Both the position numbers and the translations under genes were made by a program. The notes under the pieces are model-generated. The model made no database searches. It had not been told where the DNA came from and saw only the letters and a program-made list of their open reading frames with translations. Below, piece after piece: positions 16,085 to 24,679 of a stretch of DNA of 64,000 bases; the first letter of the stretch is position 1, and every line of letters begins with the position of its first letter. Origin of the DNA: Solirubrobacter taibaiensis (lineage in GTDB: Bacteria > Actinomycetota > Thermoleophilia > Solirubrobacterales > Solirubrobacteraceae); contig JAPDDQ010000042.1 in NCBI GenBank assembly GCA_027587225.1, positions 1 through 64,000 on the forward strand, in the 5' to 3' direction.

Positions 16085-16697
16085 GGCCCACGGGCACAGC
16101 CACGGGCTCGTCGACCGCTCGATCACGCGCTCGCGGGCCGGGCTGCGGGCGGTGGCGCTGAGCCTCGTCGTCCTGCTCGCCACCGGGGTGGCGCAGATCG
16201 GTGTGTTCGCGGCGACCGGCAGCGTGGCGCTGCTCGCCGACCTCATCCACAACGTCGGTGACGCGCTGACCGCCGTGCCGCTGGCGATCGCGTTCTTACT
16301 GCGCAGTGCGCGAGCGGAGCGGGGCGCGGGCTACGTCGTCGTCGCTGTGATCTTCTTCAGCGCCTGCGTCGCGGCTTTTCAGGCCGTCGACCGGCTGATC
16401 AACCCGCAGGCCATCGACCACCTGCTCGCCCTGGCGCTCGCGGGGGTCGTCGGCTTCCTCGGCAACGAGTGGGCCGCGCACATCCGCCTCCGCGCCGGGC
16501 GACGGCTGGAGAGCCCGGCGCTCGTCGCCGACGGCTACCACGCGCGCACGGACGGGCTCGTGAGCCTCGCGGTGGTGGCGAGCGCGATCGTCGTCGCGCT
16601 CGGCGTGCCCGCCGCGGACCCGGTCATCGGCCTCGTGATCGCGCTCGTGATCCTGCGGATCACGTGGCAGTCCTGGCGGACCGTTCGCCACGGCTGA
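16077..16697 (+). CDS. Cation diffusion facilitator (metal efflux), lacking the cytoplasmic domain
   Basis: 206 residues, about six membrane helices. The N-terminus is His-rich (HGHSHG, residues 5-10). The transport site is present: D55/H58-x3-D62 in helix 2 (ADLIHNVGD) and H155-x3-D159 in helix 5 (DGYHARTD), the zinc-type pattern. Most CDF proteins are about 300 residues and end in a metal-binding dimerisation domain; here the protein stops just after helix 6 (ITWQSWRTVRHG). Probably exports Zn or a similar divalent metal under control of the overlapping ArsR gene. Confidence 0.85.
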   Translation: MSEAHGHSHGLVDRSITRSRAGLRAVALSLVVLLATGVAQIGVFAATGSVALLADLIHNVGDALTAVPLAIAFLLRSARAERGAGYVVVAVIFFSACVAAFQAVDRLINPQAIDHLLALALAGVVGFLGNEWAAHIRLRAGRRLESPALVADGYHARTDGLVSLAVVASAIVVALGVPAADPVIGLVIALVILRITWQSWRTVRHG

Positions 16698-16701
16698 CGG
16701 G

Positions 16702-16727
16702 TAGGATGAGTTGCGTGACGCAACTCA
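16702..16727 (+). promoter_or_regulatory. Promoter -10 and palindromic operator across a start codon
   Basis: TAGGAT at 16702-16707 is a good -10. It is followed directly by a perfect inverted repeat with 9-bp arms TGAGTTGCG and CGCAACTCA around TGA (16707-16727). The site covers both candidate start codons (ATG 16706, GTG 16715) of the thioesterase gene, so a bound repressor, or a hairpin in a longer transcript, would block expression. A TetR-type regulator is likely but none is adjacent. Confidence 0.55.
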
Positions 16728-17212
16728 ATTCGCGCGAGCGCACGTTCACCTGGGCCGACCCCATGATCACGGCGCAGGCCGCCGCCGAACTGCCGGGCAT
16801 CGAAGCCATCCGCAAGATCGCGTCGGGTGAGCTCCCGCCGCCGCCGATCGCCTCGCTGCTGGACTTCGAGATCACGCTCGTCGAGCCCGGGCGCGTGATC
16901 TTCGCCGTGACGCCCCAGGAGTGGATGTACAACCCGATCGGGTCCGTGCACGGCGGGGTCGCGGCGACGCTGCTGGACTCCTCGCTCGGCTGCGCGATCC
17001 ACACCGTCCTGCCCGCGGGCGCCCGCTACACGACGACCGACCTGCACGTGCGCTACGTGCGGGGGATGACGGCGGAGACGGGCCGCGTGCTGGCCGACTC
17101 GCGCGTCGTGCACGCGGGTCGTAAGCTCGCGACGTCCGAGGGTCGCCTGTACGCGGAGGCCGACCCTGAGCGGCTGTTCGCGCACGCCACGACCTCCTGT
17201 CTGATCCTCTGA
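16715..17212 (+). CDS. PaaI-type hotdog-fold thioesterase
   Basis: 165 residues from GTG 16715; ATG 16706 in frame adds three. GTG is favoured because it lies 7 nt after a -10, giving a leaderless start. The early RERTFTWADP and LPPPPIASLLDF match the PaaI/YdiI-like acyl-CoA thioesterase subfamily, and NPIGSVHGGVAATLLDSSLG is the hotdog signature (helix with the catalytic Asp/Ser region). TTTDLHVRYVRGM follows. It probably hydrolyses an aryl- or acyl-CoA in the cytoplasm. The palindrome over its start suggests tight, ligand-dependent control, and no other gene seems to be in the unit. Confidence 0.85.
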   Translation: MTQLNSRERTFTWADPMITAQAAAELPGIEAIRKIASGELPPPPIASLLDFEITLVEPGRVIFAVTPQEWMYNPIGSVHGGVAATLLDSSLGCAIHTVLPAGARYTTTDLHVRYVRGMTAETGRVLADSRVVHAGRKLATSEGRLYAEADPERLFAHATTSCLIL

Positions 17213-17247
17213 GAACCGTTTCGCCGTCCGGTGGCAATGAGCGGGCA

Positions 17248-17799
17248 GTGTTGACCTCGCTCGAACTGCCGGACGCGACGATCATCGCCGCCTCCGTCAA
17301 GGACCCGCCGGCGTTCGCCGCCGTGTTCGACCGCCACTGGGCGGAGATCCACCGCTACTGCGTGAGCCGCGCTCAGGGGGCGGGGGAGGACCTCGCCGCC
17401 GAGACGTTCCGGGTCGCGTTCGATCAGCGCCGCAGGTACGACGCGCGCTACCCCGACGCGCGCCCGTGGCTGTACGGGATCGCGACGAACACGCTCCGCC
17501 GCCACTTCCGTACCACCGCGCGGCGCGCCGTCCCGCTGATCTCGCGCGCCCTCGGGTTCGAGGACGACGCGCTCGGCCGCGTCGAGGCGCAGGCGCTCGG
17601 CCCCGACCTCGCCGTCGCGCTGCAGACCGTCGCGAGCACCGACCGCGACGCGCTGCTCCTGCACGCGTGGGCGGACCTGACCTACACGGAGATCGCGCAC
17701 GCGACGGGCGTCCCCGTCGGCACGGTGCGCTCCCGCATCCACCGCGCGCGCACGCTGCTGCGCGCCCACCTCGAGGAGACCCGCGATGAACGAGCTTGA
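17248..17799 (+). CDS. ECF-type RNA polymerase sigma factor
   Basis: 183 residues. Region 2 is FDRHWAEIHRYCVSRAQGAGEDLAAETFRVAF followed by YDARYPDARPWLYGIATNTLRRHFR (regions 2.3-2.4). Region 4 is LLLHAWADLTYTEIAHATGVPVGTVRSRIHRARTLL. No region 1 or 3. Start GTG 17248; TTG 17251 is possible. The stop lies inside the start of the next gene (14-nt overlap). The downstream product is of the kind usually found with this ECF subgroup, so the pair probably forms a regulatory unit. Confidence 0.9.
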   Translation: MLTSLELPDATIIAASVKDPPAFAAVFDRHWAEIHRYCVSRAQGAGEDLAAETFRVAFDQRRRYDARYPDARPWLYGIATNTLRRHFRTTARRAVPLISRALGFEDDALGRVEAQALGPDLAVALQTVASTDRDALLLHAWADLTYTEIAHATGVPVGTVRSRIHRARTLLRAHLEETRDERA

Positions 17800-18652
17800 G
17801 TGGCTGAGCGAGCAGCGCCCTGAAGTCGAAGAGGACCTCGTCGCGCAGGCGCGGGCCCGGCGCGCGCTGCGCGACCACGCGCGGCCGCCGCTTCCGAAGC
17901 ACCGCCGGGCCGCTCCGCGGCGCGCCGGGTTCGTCGCCGTCGCCGCGCTGTTCGCCGCCGGCCTCGCGATCGCCTGGCCGACGAGTGGTCCCGACGTGCC
18001 GGCACCGCTCGCCGCGCCCGAGGTGGCCGAGGCGGCGCCGCTCGTGCTGCTCTCCCAGAAGATCGCGGCCGAGCCGGAGCCCAAGGGCGATGCCACGCTC
18101 GTGATCCGCATCCAGAACTACCCCGACGGCAAGTCCATCCCGGGCCACGACCTCTACCTCGACGACGGCCGCTACTACTACGGCGCGACGAAGAGCGAGC
18201 TCAAGGGCGCCGCGCTCAACAGCCGGTACCACGAGCCGCTGGTGAAGGCCGCGATCGCGGCTCCCAGCCTGTCCGCCGCCGAAGCGCGCCACAAGATGGA
18301 CCTGGCGCTCGGTGACGGGAACGCGCCGAAGGTCGAGAAGCGCATCGAGGACAACCATGTGTGGGTGGGCTCGATGGACGCACTCCTCGCCGGTGCCGGC
18401 CGCAAGGACGTGCGCGCGGGCGTGATGACGCTGCTGTCCACGATCGACGCCGTGAAGGTCACCGAGGAGGGAAAGCTGCTCAAGCTCACCAACACGGACT
18501 TCGGCAACTACGCGGAGAACCTCTACGTCGACGCCGACACCGGTGTGCCGCAGAAGTTCGTCGGCGGCGAGCCGGGCAAAGCGCCCAGCGTCGTCATCGA
18601 CTACGAGATCAAGCGCGTGACGGCCGCTAACTGGGCCGACGCGGCGGCATAG
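17786..18652 (+). CDS. CU044_5270-like membrane protein, probable partner of the ECF sigma factor
   Basis: 288 residues: a cytoplasmic N-terminal stretch of about 45 residues (MNELEWLSEQRPEVEEDLVA), one membrane helix (FVAVAALFAAGLAIAW), then an exported domain with RNNR-like beta strands and NYAENLYVDADTGVPQKFVG. This is the layout of actinobacterial CU044_5270 proteins encoded after ECF sigma genes, which are thought to act as anti-sigma or signal-input proteins. No zinc-binding HxxxCxxC anti-sigma motif is seen, so that role is inferred from position and topology. Overlaps the convergent small membrane-protein gene by 26 nt. Confidence 0.7.
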   Translation: MNELEWLSEQRPEVEEDLVAQARARRALRDHARPPLPKHRRAAPRRAGFVAVAALFAAGLAIAWPTSGPDVPAPLAAPEVAEAAPLVLLSQKIAAEPEPKGDATLVIRIQNYPDGKSIPGHDLYLDDGRYYYGATKSELKGAALNSRYHEPLVKAAIAAPSLSAAEARHKMDLALGDGNAPKVEKRIEDNHVWVGSMDALLAGAGRKDVRAGVMTLLSTIDAVKVTEEGKLLKLTNTDFGNYAENLYVDADTGVPQKFVGGEPGKAPSVVIDYEIKRVTAANWADAAA

Positions 18653-18920
18653 GCCGCCGCCGGTCCAGCGCCGGCCGGGGGTGGGGATCCTCGGCCGGTG
18701 CCTCGTCGTCCGCGTCCGGCTCCGGCGGCGCCGCGGCCGCCGCGCGCTCGGCGTCCTCGGACCGGCCGACGACGTAGAACACGAGCGACACCGCGATCAC
18801 CGACGCGATGCCGACGAGCGAGAGCGCGATGCCCATCCCGGCGGTCGTGTCGCTCCACAGGACCCACACGACGATGCCGGCGACGATCATGACGACCGTG
18901 GCTGCGACCCAGAGACGCAT
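18627..18920 (-). CDS. Small two-helix membrane protein
   Basis: 97 residues: two membrane helices (LWVAATVVMIVAGIVVWVLW and about MGIALSLVGIASVIAVSLVFYVV) and a charged, Asp/Glu/Pro-rich tail ending RRRPMPPRRPS. No family is recognised. The coding call rests on the helix pattern and on a leaderless promoter: TATGCT (18932-18927, minus strand) ends 6 nt before ATG 18920. It is divergent from the glucosidase gene and shares the same short promoter stretch. Confidence 0.65.
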   Translation of the reverse strand: MRLWVAATVVMIVAGIVVWVLWSDTTAGMGIALSLVGIASVIAVSLVFYVVGRSEDAERAAAAAPPEPDADDEAPAEDPHPRPALDRRRPMPPRRPS

Positions 18921-18926
18921 GCCATG

Positions 18927-18934
18927 AGCATAAT
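18927..18934. promoter_or_regulatory. Overlapping divergent -10 elements
   Basis: CATAAT (18929-18934, plus) ends 7 nt before ATG 18942, and TATGCT (18932-18927, minus) ends 6 nt before ATG 18920. The two -10 boxes share four base pairs, so the two polymerases would compete. Confidence 0.5.
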
Positions 18935-18941
18935 CGCGGGC

Positions 18942-20426
18942 ATGGGCGAGCAGGCGTGGTGGCAGCGGGGCGCCATCTATCAGATCTATCCGCGGTCGTT
19001 CGCGGATGCCAATGGCGACGGCGTCGGGGACCTCAAGGGCATCACGAGCAAGCTCGACTACTTGCAGGGCCTCAAGGTCGAGGGGATCTGGCTCAGCCCG
19101 ATCTTCACCTCGCCGATGGCCGACTTCGGGTACGACGTGGCCGACTACTGCGACATCGACCCGGTGTTCGGCACGCTCGCGGACCTGGACGAGCTCGTCG
19201 CGGAGACGCACGCGCGCGGGATGAAGCTGATCCTGGACTGGGTTCCGAACCACAGCTCCAACCAGCACCCGTGGTTCCTCGAATCCCGCAGCTCGCGGGA
19301 CAACCCCAAGCGCGACTGGTACGTCTGGCGCGACCAGCCCAACGACTGGGAGTCGGTGTTCAAGGCCTGCGGCGCCGCCTGGACGTTCGACGAGACCACG
19401 CAGCAGTACTACCTGCACAGCTTCATGCCCGAGCAGCCTGACCTGAACTGGGACAACCCCGAGGTCGAGCAGGCGATGCACGAGGTGATCCGCTTCTGGA
19501 TGGATCGCGGGGTCGACGGCCTGCGCCTGGACGCGATCCCGCGGATCGCGAAGGACCCGCTCCTGCGCGACCAGGCCGGCGCGGCGCGCCCGCACAACGA
19601 GGACTGGGAGTCGATCCACGACCGCCTGCGCGGCATCCGCAAGGTCGTGGACGAGTACGAGGACCGCATGATCGTGGGGGAGGTGGCGCTGCAGGACCTG
19701 CACCGCGTCGTCGCCTACCTGGAGTACGGCAACCAGCTGCACCTCGCGCACAACTTCGTCTTCATCGACCAGGACTGGGGCGCGGAGCGCTACGCGACCT
19801 CGATCGATGACTTCGAGCGCATAGCCGAAGATCACGCCTGGCCCGCCTGGTTCCTGGCCAACCACGACAAGAACCGCCCGCGCAGCCGCTTCGACCACGA
19901 CGGGCTCGGCGCCGAGCGCTCGCGCGCGATCCTCGTGATGCTCTACGGCCTCAAAGGCACGCCGTTCATCTACCAGGGCGAGGAGCTGGGCCTCCCGGAC
20001 GCGACCATCCCGCCCGACCGCGTCGTCGACGTCGACGGCCGCGACCCCGAGCGCGCGCCGATCCCGTGGACACCGGCAGGCCCCGGCTACGGCTTCACGA
20101 CCGCCGACAGCGCGTGGCTGCCGTTCATCGACGAGGCGGCGACCCTCAACGCGGCCACCCAGGCGGAAGACCCGCACTCCACGCTCAACCTGACGAAGGC
20201 GCTCGCGGACCTGCGCATCACGGGCGACCAGAAGATGGTCGACCTCGGCCCGGGCATCGTGGCCTGGACGCGCGACAACACCTATCTCGTCGCGGTCAAC
20301 TTCACCGACCAGGCGCTCCCGCTGGAGGCAGAAGGCACGCTCGTCATCTCGAGCGACCCCGCCAGAGAGGCGGCGAGCGCCTCGCTCGCACCGAGCGAGG
20401 CGCTCATCCTGCGACTACTTGGCTGA
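18942..20426 (+). CDS. GH13 alpha-glucosidase (oligo-1,6-glucosidase / trehalose-synthase-like)
   Basis: 494 residues from ATG 18942; ATG 18924 in frame is the alternative. The start QRGAIYQIYPRSFADANGDG and DLKGITSKLDYLQGL are typical of GH13 alpha-glucosidases. Catalytic residues: nucleophile D197 (GLRLDAIPR), acid/base E247 (MIVGEVAL), transition-state D309 (FLANHDKNR). Cytoplasmic, with no signal peptide. It should split alpha-glucosides imported by the ABC system encoded convergently; the two genes overlap by 12 nt at their ends. The substrate (maltose, isomaltose, trehalose or sucrose) cannot be fixed from sequence alone. Confidence 0.9.
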   Translation: MGEQAWWQRGAIYQIYPRSFADANGDGVGDLKGITSKLDYLQGLKVEGIWLSPIFTSPMADFGYDVADYCDIDPVFGTLADLDELVAETHARGMKLILDWVPNHSSNQHPWFLESRSSRDNPKRDWYVWRDQPNDWESVFKACGAAWTFDETTQQYYLHSFMPEQPDLNWDNPEVEQAMHEVIRFWMDRGVDGLRLDAIPRIAKDPLLRDQAGAARPHNEDWESIHDRLRGIRKVVDEYEDRMIVGEVALQDLHRVVAYLEYGNQLHLAHNFVFIDQDWGAERYATSIDDFERIAEDHAWPAWFLANHDKNRPRSRFDHDGLGAERSRAILVMLYGLKGTPFIYQGEELGLPDATIPPDRVVDVDGRDPERAPIPWTPAGPGYGFTTADSAWLPFIDEAATLNAATQAEDPHSTLNLTKALADLRITGDQKMVDLGPGIVAWTRDNTYLVAVNFTDQALPLEAEGTLVISSDPAREAASASLAPSEALILRLLG

Positions 20427-21596
20427 GAGGTTCTCGCCGGAGTCGGCGTCGAAGAAGTGCAGCTTGGTCGCGTCGACCCACACCTCGGTCGGCTCGCCGA
20501 CCTTGACCTTGGCCTCCGAGTCCAGGCGCGCGACGACGACCGCGCCCTGATCGGACAGCTCGGCCACGCCGCCCGCGTCGGCCAGCAGGTCGTCGACCTG
20601 CGAGGACTCGACGGTGGCGTCACCCGCCGAGAAGTGCACGTAGTACTCGGCGCCCATCGCCTCGACGAGGTCGAACTTCGTCTTGAACGTGGTGCCGCGC
20701 GCCCGCTGGTCGGCGCTGACCTGGCTGATCTCCTCGAAGTCCTCCGGTCGGATGCCCGCGATGATGTTCCGGCCGGCGTCGACGCGGCCGAGCCGCTCGG
20801 CGACCTCCTGCGGGAGCTTGATGTCGACCATCGGCAGCTTCGCGACGCCGTTCTCGATCGTCGCGGGCAGGAAGTTCATGCCCGGGGAGCCGATGAAGCC
20901 GGCCACGAACAGGTTCTTCGGGTGGTTGTAGAGCTCCATCGGCGACGCGACCTGCTGGAGGTCGCCGTGCAGCATGATCGCGACGCGGTCGCCCAGCGTC
21001 ATGGCCTCGGTCTGGTCGTGGGTGACGTAGACCGTGGTGGTGTTGAGGCGGTGCTGGATGCGCGCCACCTCGGCTCGCATCTGCACGCGCAGCTTCGCGT
21101 CCAGGTTCGAGAGCGGCTCGTCCATCAGGAACGCCTTCGGGTTGCGCACGATCGCGCGCCCCATGGCCACGCGCTGGCGCTGGCCGCCGGACAGGTTCGC
21201 CGGCTTGCGATCCAGGTGGTTCTGGAGGTCGAGGATCTCGGCGGCCTCGTTGACCTTGCCGTCGATCTCCGACTGCGGCCGCTTCGCCAGCTTCAGCGCG
21301 AACGCGATGTTGTCGCGCACGGTCATGTGCGGGTACAGCGCGTAGCTCTGGAACACCATCGCGATGTCGCGGTCACGCGGGGCCTTCTTGTTGACCACCT
21401 CGCCGCCGATCCGCAGCTCACCGGACGAGATGTCCTCGAGCCCCGCGATCATGTTCAAGGCGGTCGACTTCCCGCAGCCGGACGGGCCGACGAGGATCAT
21501 GAACTCGCCGTCGGCGATCTCCAGGTTGAGGCCCTTGACCGCCGTGTAGCCGTCCGAGTACGTCTTGGTGACGTTGTCGAGAACGATGTCAGCCAT
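20415..21596 (-). CDS. Sugar ABC importer ATPase, MalK/MsmK/UgpC type
   Basis: 393 residues. Walker A GPSGCGKST, Q-loop MVFQSYALYPHMTV, signature LSGGQRQRVAMGRAIVR, Walker B FLMDEPLSNLDAKL, H-loop VTHDQTEAMTLGDR. The C-terminal 160 residues are the OB/TOBE regulatory domain of the CUT1 family (IAGIRPEDFEE). It is the last gene of the importer set and lies 6 nt after the MalG-type permease. In this family one ATPase may serve several sugar importers. Confidence 0.93.
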   Translation of the reverse strand: MADIVLDNVTKTYSDGYTAVKGLNLEIADGEFMILVGPSGCGKSTALNMIAGLEDISSGELRIGGEVVNKKAPRDRDIAMVFQSYALYPHMTVRDNIAFALKLAKRPQSEIDGKVNEAAEILDLQNHLDRKPANLSGGQRQRVAMGRAIVRNPKAFLMDEPLSNLDAKLRVQMRAEVARIQHRLNTTTVYVTHDQTEAMTLGDRVAIMLHGDLQQVASPMELYNHPKNLFVAGFIGSPGMNFLPATIENGVAKLPMVDIKLPQEVAERLGRVDAGRNIIAGIRPEDFEEISQVSADQRARGTTFKTKFDLVEAMGAEYYVHFSAGDATVESSQVDDLLADAGGVAELSDQGAVVVARLDSEAKVKVGEPTEVWVDATKLHFFDADSGENLSAK

Positions 21597-21602
21597 CTTC
21601 GA

Positions 21603-22439
21603 TTACCCCTTGACCGCGCCGGAGGTGAGGCCGGACACGATTCGCCGCTGGAAGATCAGGACCATGATCAGGATCGGGATCGTCACGACCACCGCGCCTG
21701 CGGCGATCGCCCCCGACGGATCGGTGAACTGCGAGGCGCCGCGGAAGTACGACAGCGCCACCGGGGCGGTGCGTGCGGCGTCGGTCGACGTGAGCACGTT
21801 CGCGAACAGGAAGTCGTTCCACGCCGCGATGAAGGCGAGGATGCCGGCCGTGAACACGCCCGGCATGGCCAGCGGCAGGATCACGCGCCGGAAGGCCTGC
21901 ATGCCCGTGGCGCCGTCCATCTGCGCCGCTTTCTCGAGGTCCCAAGGTATCTCTCTGAAGAACGCCGAGAGCGTGTAGATCGACAGCGGGAGCGCGAACG
22001 ACAGGTACGGCAGGATCAACCCCGGCCAGGTGTCGTAGAGACCGACGACGCGCCAGACGTTGAACAGGCCGCCGACCACGGAGATCGCCGGGAACATCGA
22101 CACGGCGAGCGCGCCGGCGAGGATCAGCGTCTTGCCCGGGAAGTCCAGGCGGGTGATGGCGTAGGCCGCCATCGAAGCGAACGCGAGCGCCAGGATGGTC
22201 GTGATCAGCGCGATGCCGATGGAGTTGAACAGCGCGCGGTTGAAGCCGAGCCCTTCGGCGAACACGGCGCTGTAGTTGTCGAGCGTGACGTCGGACGGGA
22301 AGAAGCTCTGGTCGCCGATCGTCTCCGGCGTCTTGAGCGACAGCGACAGGATCCACACGACCGGGATCAGCGCGTAGAAGAGGACGACGACGGTGCCGAC
22401 CGCCCACAGGACCTTCTGGTTACGGGTGTACTGGTCCAT
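21603..22439 (-). CDS. Sugar ABC importer permease, MalG type
   Basis: 278 residues with about six membrane helices. The N-terminus holds the first helix ([20 protein letters not shown]) and a periplasmic TPETIG loop. The EAA motif is [20 protein letters not shown], and [15 protein letters not shown] is the conserved CUT1 permease stretch. Pairs with the MalF-type protein; 6 nt separate the genes. Confidence 0.92.
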   Translation of the reverse strand: MDQYTRNQKVLWAVGTVVVLFYALIPVVWILSLSLKTPETIGDQSFFPSDVTLDNYSAVFAEGLGFNRALFNSIGIALITTILALAFASMAAYAITRLDFPGKTLILAGALAVSMFPAISVVGGLFNVWRVVGLYDTWPGLILPYLSFALPLSIYTLSAFFREIPWDLEKAAQMDGATGMQAFRRVILPLAMPGVFTAGILAFIAAWNDFLFANVLTSTDAARTAPVALSYFRGASQFTDPSGAIAAGAVVVTIPILIMVLIFQRRIVSGLTSGAVKG

Positions 22440-22445
22440 GACCGG

Positions 22446-23375
22446 TTACCTCCTCTCCGGGCTCGCGCCCAGGAACCGGAAGAAGATGAACGCGATGATC
22501 ATCACGCAGAGGAAGATCAGGATCGAGACGGCCGATCCGAGGCCCAGGTTGAGCCGGTTGACGAGCTGCTCGTAGCCGAGGATGGACACCGTGTCCGTGT
22601 CGTTGGCGCCGCGCGTGATGATGAACGCGGCGTCGTAGATGCGGAACGCGTCGAGCGTGCGGAACAGCACCGCGACCATGAGCGCGGGTTTGATCAGTGG
22701 CAGCGTGATCTTCACGAACCGCTGCCACGCGCTCGCGCCGTCCATCTTGGCGGCCTTGTAGAGGTCGTCCGGGATCAGCGCCAACCCGCCCAGCAGCAGC
22801 AGGGCGATGAACGGCGTCGTCTTCCAGACCTCCGCCGTGATGATCACGACCATCGAGCCCCAGTGCGTCGTCAGCGGCGGCGGGTCCAGGTTGAACAGCT
22901 CGACCGCGAAGCCGGTGGCCGGGTCGAACGCGAGGCGCCACGCGAACGCGGCGACGACCGTGACCGCGCCGTACGGCACGAGCACTGAAGCGCGGATCGC
23001 GGTCCGGGCGAAGATCGCCCGGTACATCGCCTGCGCGATCAACATGCCGAGCGCGAGCTCGAGCAGCACCGAGACGACGGTGATGATCATCGTGTTGCTG
23101 AACGCGCTCCACCACGTGCTCGAGGAGAGCACCGCGGAGTAGTTCGAGAAGCCGATGAACTCGCCGGCGTCCGGGAAGCGCAGATCCTCGCGCCGGAGCG
23201 AGAGCCAGAAGGCGTAGACGATCGGGAACCCGGCGACCAGCGCCATCACGAGGACGGCGGGGGCGCACAGGATGTAGGCGAACTTGCGCTCGGCCTTCGC
23301 GCGGTCGGTCAAGCCGCCGTGCTGGGTGGGAGCGGCGACGTCCTGACCCGTCGCGGGAGCGGCGATCTGGGACAT
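22446..23375 (-). CDS. Sugar ABC importer permease, MalF type
   Basis: 309 residues, about six helices after a 30-residue polar N-terminus. KFAYILCAPAVLVMALVAGF is helix 1, and KAAKMDGASAWQRFVKITLP is the EAA loop. ATG 23375 overlaps the stop of the binding-protein gene by 1 nt, so the two are translated together. Confidence 0.92.
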   Translation of the reverse strand: MSQIAAPATGQDVAAPTQHGGLTDRAKAERKFAYILCAPAVLVMALVAGFPIVYAFWLSLRREDLRFPDAGEFIGFSNYSAVLSSSTWWSAFSNTMIITVVSVLLELALGMLIAQAMYRAIFARTAIRASVLVPYGAVTVVAAFAWRLAFDPATGFAVELFNLDPPPLTTHWGSMVVIITAEVWKTTPFIALLLLGGLALIPDDLYKAAKMDGASAWQRFVKITLPLIKPALMVAVLFRTLDAFRIYDAAFIITRGANDTDTVSILGYEQLVNRLNLGLGSAVSILIFLCVMIIAFIFFRFLGASPERR

Positions 23376-24637
23376 CAGTACATCTTTCCGTCGGCGAGGA
23401 TGTTCAACCGGTCACGCAGGGTGTCGATCGACTTTTGCGGGTCGATCGAGGCCGGCGGATGCAGGGTGTCCTGGATCGCCAGCGTCACGTCCGAGTACGA
23501 CGGGGTCGGCGGACGCACCACGGCATCCTTGAGCTGCTCGCGCAGCAGGTCGGCGAAGGGATAGACCTTGCGGACCTCGGCGTCGTCGTAGACCTTGTTC
23601 ATGACCGGCGGCAGGCCTTCCTTGATGGCCTCTTGGCGCTGCCACTTCTCGCTCGTCATGCACAGCGCGGCTTCGACCGCGAGCTCGGGGTGCTTGCTGG
23701 TCTTCGGGACGCCGAGGTTGGCGCCGCCGATCGAGACCTTGCTCGGCTCGCCCTTGTTGACGCCCGGCCAACGGGCATAGCCCATGTTCTCGAAGACCTT
23801 CTTGGTCACCTCGGACGTCTCCGCGTCCGCGCGTGCGGCGGCGTAGACGTACGGCCAGTTGAGCAGGAACGCGCCCTTGTCGGCCTCGAAGGCGAGGCGC
23901 GCCGGGTCCTCCTGCGCGGTCGACAGCGACGGGTCGGCGCGACCGGAACGGGCGACGTCACGGATGATCGTCGCGGCCTTGACCGCCGCCTCGTTGAGCG
24001 TGGGCTTGCCTTCGGCGTCCACGATCTCCCCGCCGGCCGAGGCCACGAGGTTGTTGAACCACACGACGTAGCCCTCGTACTTCTGGCCCTGCTCGAGGAT
24101 GTTGCCCTGGGTGGGGGGCAGCTTCTTCGCCATCGCGATCATCTCGTCCCACGTCTCAGGCGGCTGCGGCACGAGGTCCTTGCGGTACCAGAGCAGCTGC
24201 ACGTTCGTGTTCGTGGGAATGCCGTAGACCTTGTCCTTCCAGGTCACGGACTGGGCGGGGCCTTCAAGGACGTCGTCGAGCGCGTCCTCCTTGTTGGAGC
24301 CGGTCATCTCCAGCATCCATCCCGCCTCGGCGAACTCCGGCGTGTAGATGGTGTCCATGTTGATGATGTCCATGTTCTTGTCGCCCGCGGCCAGACGGCG
24401 CACGTAGAGCTCGCGCGTGGCATCGGCGCTGTTGGCGACCGGGGACATGGCGACCCGGTACCGCCCGTTGGACTGCTCCGAACACTCTTTCGCGGCCGCC
24501 ACGTTGGTTCCGCCCGGATCGAGCGGCCCCAGGTACTGGATGGTGGCCGTACCGCCGCTGTCACCTCCGCAACCCGCGACGACGATGGCGCAGGCAGCGG
24601 CCACCACAGCCACTGCTCCCGGTCCTGCACGCCTCAT
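23375..24637 (-). CDS. Sugar-binding lipoprotein of a CUT1 ABC importer
   Basis: ATG 24637 is chosen because GGAGAGGAGAG lies just upstream and the protein then opens with a lipoprotein signal (MRRAGPGAVAVVAAACAIVV then AGCGG; Cys in the lipobox). 420 residues, SBP_bac_1 (MalE-like) fold: YVRRLAAGDKNMDIINMDTI, FLLNWPYVYA and GGANLGVPKTSKHPELA are recognisable. It binds an alpha-glucoside or oligosaccharide outside the membrane. First gene of the binding protein-MalF-MalG-MalK operon; a GC-rich hairpin (24656-24679) lies in its leader. Confidence 0.92.
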   Translation of the reverse strand: MRRAGPGAVAVVAAACAIVVAGCGGDSGGTATIQYLGPLDPGGTNVAAAKECSEQSNGRYRVAMSPVANSADATRELYVRRLAAGDKNMDIINMDTIYTPEFAEAGWMLEMTGSNKEDALDDVLEGPAQSVTWKDKVYGIPTNTNVQLLWYRKDLVPQPPETWDEMIAMAKKLPPTQGNILEQGQKYEGYVVWFNNLVASAGGEIVDAEGKPTLNEAAVKAATIIRDVARSGRADPSLSTAQEDPARLAFEADKGAFLLNWPYVYAAARADAETSEVTKKVFENMGYARWPGVNKGEPSKVSIGGANLGVPKTSKHPELAVEAALCMTSEKWQRQEAIKEGLPPVMNKVYDDAEVRKVYPFADLLREQLKDAVVRPPTPSYSDVTLAIQDTLHPPASIDPQKSIDTLRDRLNILADGKMY

Positions 24638-24655
24638 GTCTCTCCTCTCCCCCAA

Positions 24656-24679
24656 GACGGTGGAGTTACCTCCGCCGTC
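24656..24679 (-). promoter_or_regulatory. Leader hairpin upstream of the sugar-binding protein gene
   Basis: Arms GACGGTGGAG and CTCCGCCGTC form a 10-bp stem with one G-T pair and a 4-nt loop, about 20 nt before the start codon. The rest of the 174-nt gap to the LuxR gene has a weak TTGCGA-N17-TACACC promoter candidate on the minus strand and nothing else that I can assign. Confidence 0.4.
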
